Origin: DAOUKH01 sp034420775
Lineage (GTDB): Bacteria > Chloroflexota > Dehalococcoidia > SHYB01
Direction of reading: 5' to 3'
Assembly: GCA_034420775.1 (NCBI GenBank)
Contig: DAOUKZ010000045.1
Location: 1 to 8,287 of the forward strand
Length of the DNA: 8,287 nt
Below the pieces are notes generated by a model. It worked only from the letters and a program-made list of their open reading frames with translations, had not been told where the DNA came from and ran no database searches. The position numbers and the translations under genes were made by a program. The stretch's first letter is position 1, and the number at the start of each line of letters is the position of its first letter. Positions 6,317 through 8,287 of this stretch are shown one piece after another.

Positions 6317-6345
6317 AGTCTAGCCACCGTCCCCTGACGCCGCAA
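6317..6345 (-). promoter_or_regulatory. Candidate promoter of the minus-strand SDR operon
   Basis: On the minus strand TTGCGG (6345-6340) and TAGACT (6322-6317) are separated by 17 bases. The -10 matches TATAAT at four of six positions and the -35 is weak. Transcription from about 6310 would give a leader of roughly 25 nt carrying the GGAG site. The element lies within the 107-bp divergent gap (6285-6391). No convincing plus-strand promoter was seen there. Confidence 0.3.
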
Positions 6346-6391
6346 CCGCGCTTCTTTACAACGCCGGTAGACTAGGCCCCGGAGGTACTGC

Positions 6392-7183
6392 ATGGAACGT
6401 CCATTGCTCGAATGGGTCTTCTCCAAGACGCAGGGCATGAGTCCGGAGTTGGAAGAGATCTGGATGGAGTGGTACGACTACCACCAGCTCATGATGTGCC
6501 GCATGCCGGGCTGGACGTGGAACTACCGGCTGATGAACCTGATCGGGCCGGAGAAGTACGTCTCCCTGTACCGGGTCGAGGACTACGAGGCCCTGAAACT
6601 CATCGAGGGCTGGCCACGGGTCGACCAAGGGAAGATGGACCCGATCACGGACAACCTCGACCCGGCCGCACTGCAGGACTGGGAAGAGAAGGTGCGGCGG
6701 GGCCTCCAGGACACCGGCAAGTTCACCTTCACCGGCGGCGCGAGCGACAAGAACCCGCTCGATCAGGGCCATTGGGGCTGGCGTTACCTCGCCGGCGCGG
6801 CCCTCGACGATCCGCTCTTGAAGTCGAACAACCCCCTGGGCACCGAGCTCATCAGCGTGTCGCGGGAGAACGACGCGCAATGGAAGGCATGGTACAAGTC
6901 GGAGCGGTTCCCCGCGCTCCAGAAGCTGCCCGGCGTCATCATGGCGGGCTGGTACGGCATCACGACGGAGGGCCGGGAGCATGAGCCCGGCTACAACTAC
7001 ATCGCCATCTTCGAGCTTGAAGGCGAGGACGACGCGTTCCGGCTCGGCGACCCCGACCGGCGGATTCCCGAAGCCAAGGCGTTCTGGGAAGACCCGACGG
7101 CCGAGCCCTACTACGCGCTGACGCGGGACGTGCGCACGAACTACTACAAGCCCATTTCGCGGCACTGGGGCTTTCAGAAATAG
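6392..7183 (+). CDS. Duplicated dimeric alpha/beta-barrel-like protein, function unknown
   Basis: This 263-residue soluble protein has no signal or membrane segment. It is rich in Trp and Tyr and looks like two tandem ferredoxin-like halves of the dimeric alpha/beta-barrel (EthD/antibiotic-monooxygenase-like) type. Half one has WMEWYDYHQLMMCRMPG (24-40), followed by strands ending KYVSLYRVEDYEAL. Half two has WKAWYKSERFPALQKLPG (164-181), followed by strands ending YNYIAIFELEGEDDAF. Each is a helix with W-x-x-W-Y leading to a PG turn, then strands. Half one ends near residue 75 and a linker of some 80 residues containing GHWGWRYLAGAAL joins the halves. The start is well supported by GGAGGT six bases before the ATG. 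The gene is divergent from the SDR operon and 71 bp ahead of hyuB on the same strand, so co-transcription is likely. Family members range from monooxygenases to dye-decolourising and lyase-like enzymes. No catalytic residues could be assigned. Confidence 0.78.
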   Translation: MERPLLEWVFSKTQGMSPELEEIWMEWYDYHQLMMCRMPGWTWNYRLMNLIGPEKYVSLYRVEDYEALKLIEGWPRVDQGKMDPITDNLDPAALQDWEEKVRRGLQDTGKFTFTGGASDKNPLDQGHWGWRYLAGAALDDPLLKSNNPLGTELISVSRENDAQWKAWYKSERFPALQKLPGVIMAGWYGITTEGREHEPGYNYIAIFELEGEDDAFRLGDPDRRIPEAKAFWEDPTAEPYYALTRDVRTNYYKPISRHWGFQK

Positions 7184-7208
7184 CGGCCCGGCGGCCCGCG
7201 ACTATCTT

Positions 7209-7236
7209 GCCCACGCTCCTGAGGGAGCATTTGGGC
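7209..7236 (+). other. Interrupted hairpin in the hyuB leader
   Basis: An inner stem GCTCC (7215-7219) with GGAGC (7224-7228) closes a TGAG loop. An outer stem GCCCA (7209-7213) with TGGGC (7232-7236) follows across a one-by-three internal loop. Ten pairs in all fall in the 71-bp gap between the barrel-protein gene and hyuB, ending 8 bases before the hyuB Shine-Dalgarno. There is no T tract, so it is not a standard terminator. It could mark an RNA processing or partial attenuation site. Confidence 0.35.
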
Positions 7237-7254
7237 TGAGGGACGGAGACCCGA

Positions 7255-8287
7255 ATGGACCAGATCGTCTTCACCACGCTTGTCAAACGGATCGAGCGGA
7301 TCGTCCAGGAAATCACCATCAAGTGTATCCAGAGCGCGCGCTCGGCCACGGTCCACGCCCGCGACTTCTCGGTCACGATCGCCGACAGCCAGTGCCGCAC
7401 GGTCACCATCCACGGCGGGCTGCCGATCCACACGATGAGCATCGACATGGCCCTCAAGCCGATCGTCGAGATGTTCGACGACATCCAGCCGGGCGACTGC
7501 TTCCTCAACAACTGCCCCTTCTACGGCAACGTCCACCACGCCGACTACACCTTCTGCACGCCCGTCTTCTCCGGTGAGAAGATCATCTTCTGGCTGCTCC
7601 TCCGCATGCACAACGTCGATGTCGGCGCGCCGGAGCCGACCGCCTATCTCCCCTATGCGAAGGAGATTTACGAGGAGGGCCTGCACTGGCCGTGCGTCCG
7701 CGTGGCGCGGGGCTACCAGGAGCTGAAGGACATCGTGCGGATCGGGCTCACCCGGATCCGCGTGCCGCAGCAGTGGTACGGCGACTTCGCCGCCGCGCTG
7801 GGCAGCTCCTGGATCGGGGAGCAGCGGCTCGGTGACCTGATCGAAGAGTACGGCGACGACGTGGTCACCGACTTCATCGACGAGTGGATCGAGTACGGCC
7901 GCCGCCGGATGATCGCGGAGATCAAGAGCCTGCCCGAGGGGACCTGGGAAGGCGAGACGTGGGTCGACCCCATCGAGTTCATCCCCGACGGCTTCGCTCT
8001 GAACATGAAGCTGACCATCGACCATGAGCAGGAGGCGATGATCGTCGACCTGCGCGACAACCCGGACCAGGTCGATGGCGGCATCAACCTGCCCGAGGCC
8101 TCGAGCATCGCCGGGCCGTCGCAGGGCATCTTCGCCAGCCTCGACCCGACGCTGCACCACAACACCGGGGCCTTCGAGCGCATCCAGTTCAAGCTGCGCG
8201 AAGGGTGCATCTGCGGCATACCGAAGTTCCCCGCCGGCACCTCGGTCTCGACGAGCTACCTGACCGACCGCCTCACCAGCCTCGCCA
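7255..8287 (+). CDS. hyuB: Hydantoinase B / acetone carboxylase alpha-type subunit, 3'-truncated
   Basis: These are the first 344 codons of a HyuB-type subunit (family usually 500-750 residues), the partner of HyuA in ATP-dependent hydantoinase, oxoprolinase or carboxylase complexes. Family landmarks are ARDFSVTIADSQCRTV (35-50), NNCPFYGNVHHADYTFCTPVF (85-105), MHNVDVGAPEP (118-128), EIYEEGLHWPCVRV (137-150), VDLRDNPDQVDGGINLPEA (264-282) and HHNTGAFERI (301-310). His94, Asp97 and His119 have the spacing of the Mn ligands I recall from the acetone carboxylase alpha subunit (His150, Asp153, His175), so the metal site looks intact. Several normally Gly-rich positions differ: GG-T-H is GNVH, and the usual D-x-SGT is DLRDNP. 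ATG 7255 has GGAG six bases upstream. The gene follows the barrel-protein gene by 71 bp and runs off the right edge. Its presumed partner hyuA lies 3.4 kb upstream. Family assignment is firm and the substrate unknown. Confidence 0.92.
   Translation, partial: MDQIVFTTLVKRIERIVQEITIKCIQSARSATVHARDFSVTIADSQCRTVTIHGGLPIHTMSIDMALKPIVEMFDDIQPGDCFLNNCPFYGNVHHADYTFCTPVFSGEKIIFWLLLRMHNVDVGAPEPTAYLPYAKEIYEEGLHWPCVRVARGYQELKDIVRIGLTRIRVPQQWYGDFAAALGSSWIGEQRLGDLIEEYGDDVVTDFIDEWIEYGRRRMIAEIKSLPEGTWEGETWVDPIEFIPDGFALNMKLTIDHEQEAMIVDLRDNPDQVDGGINLPEASSIAGPSQGIFASLDPTLHHNTGAFERIQFKLREGCICGIPKFPAGTSVSTSYLTDRLTSLA

Noticed and set aside
6315..6317. TTG as the start of the intact SDR
   Set aside because: It would overlap the candidate -10 box, lacks a Shine-Dalgarno and adds 11 residues not typical of the fold. 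ATG 6284 has GGAG upstream.
7174..8160. A 328-codon open frame on the minus strand
   Set aside because: It is antisense to the HyuB-type gene, whose motifs run through the whole region. The product is Val/Asp/Leu-rich with no recognisable domain.

Overview
The window is about 8.3 kb of GC-rich, densely coding bacterial DNA with no RNA genes, insertion sequences or CRISPR. It carries six long genes, one small membrane-protein gene and one more gene cut by the right edge. The families (GMC oxidoreductase, HyuA/HyuB-type hydantoinase/carboxylase subunits, Asp/Glu-racemase-like protein, short-chain dehydrogenases, an alpha/beta-barrel protein) are those of an organism with many accessory catabolic enzymes. 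The composition and the small coiled-coil/TM protein would fit a Chloroflexota (SAR202/Dehalococcoidia-like) genome, but this is a weak inference and other GC-rich phyla are possible.

Layout. Positions 2-1306 (+) hold the 3' part of a GMC flavoprotein oxidoreductase. Positions 1307-1785 hold a 59-codon membrane-anchored protein gene (1376-1555), a clear intrinsic terminator (1605-1626) and two copies of a 20-nt repeat, each carrying a TTGACA box upstream of a gene. Positions 1786-3864 (+) encode a complete HyuA-type ATP-binding subunit. It converges on a three-gene minus-strand operon: an intact SDR (6284-5448), an overlapping SDR whose catalytic residues are replaced (5451-4669), and an Asp/Glu/hydantoin-racemase-like protein (4626-3877). 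A 107-bp divergent intergenic region then leads to a plus-strand pair: a 263-residue protein with two similar halves of probable dimeric alpha/beta-barrel type (6392-7183), and the first 344 codons of a HyuB-type subunit (7255 to the right edge).

How they may work together. HyuA and HyuB families normally form one ATP-dependent enzyme acting on a cyclic amide or a ketone (hydantoinase/oxoprolinase, or acetone/acetophenone carboxylase). Here the two genes flank the minus-strand operon instead of being adjacent. The racemase-like protein, two SDRs and GMC oxidoreductase are plausible partners for isomerisation and redox steps on the same or related carbonyl or amide compounds. The substrate cannot be read from sequence. 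The most unusual points are the catalytically eroded SDR translationally coupled to an intact one, the racemase-like protein lacking the second cysteine, the interrupted hyuA/hyuB pair and the shared promoter repeat.
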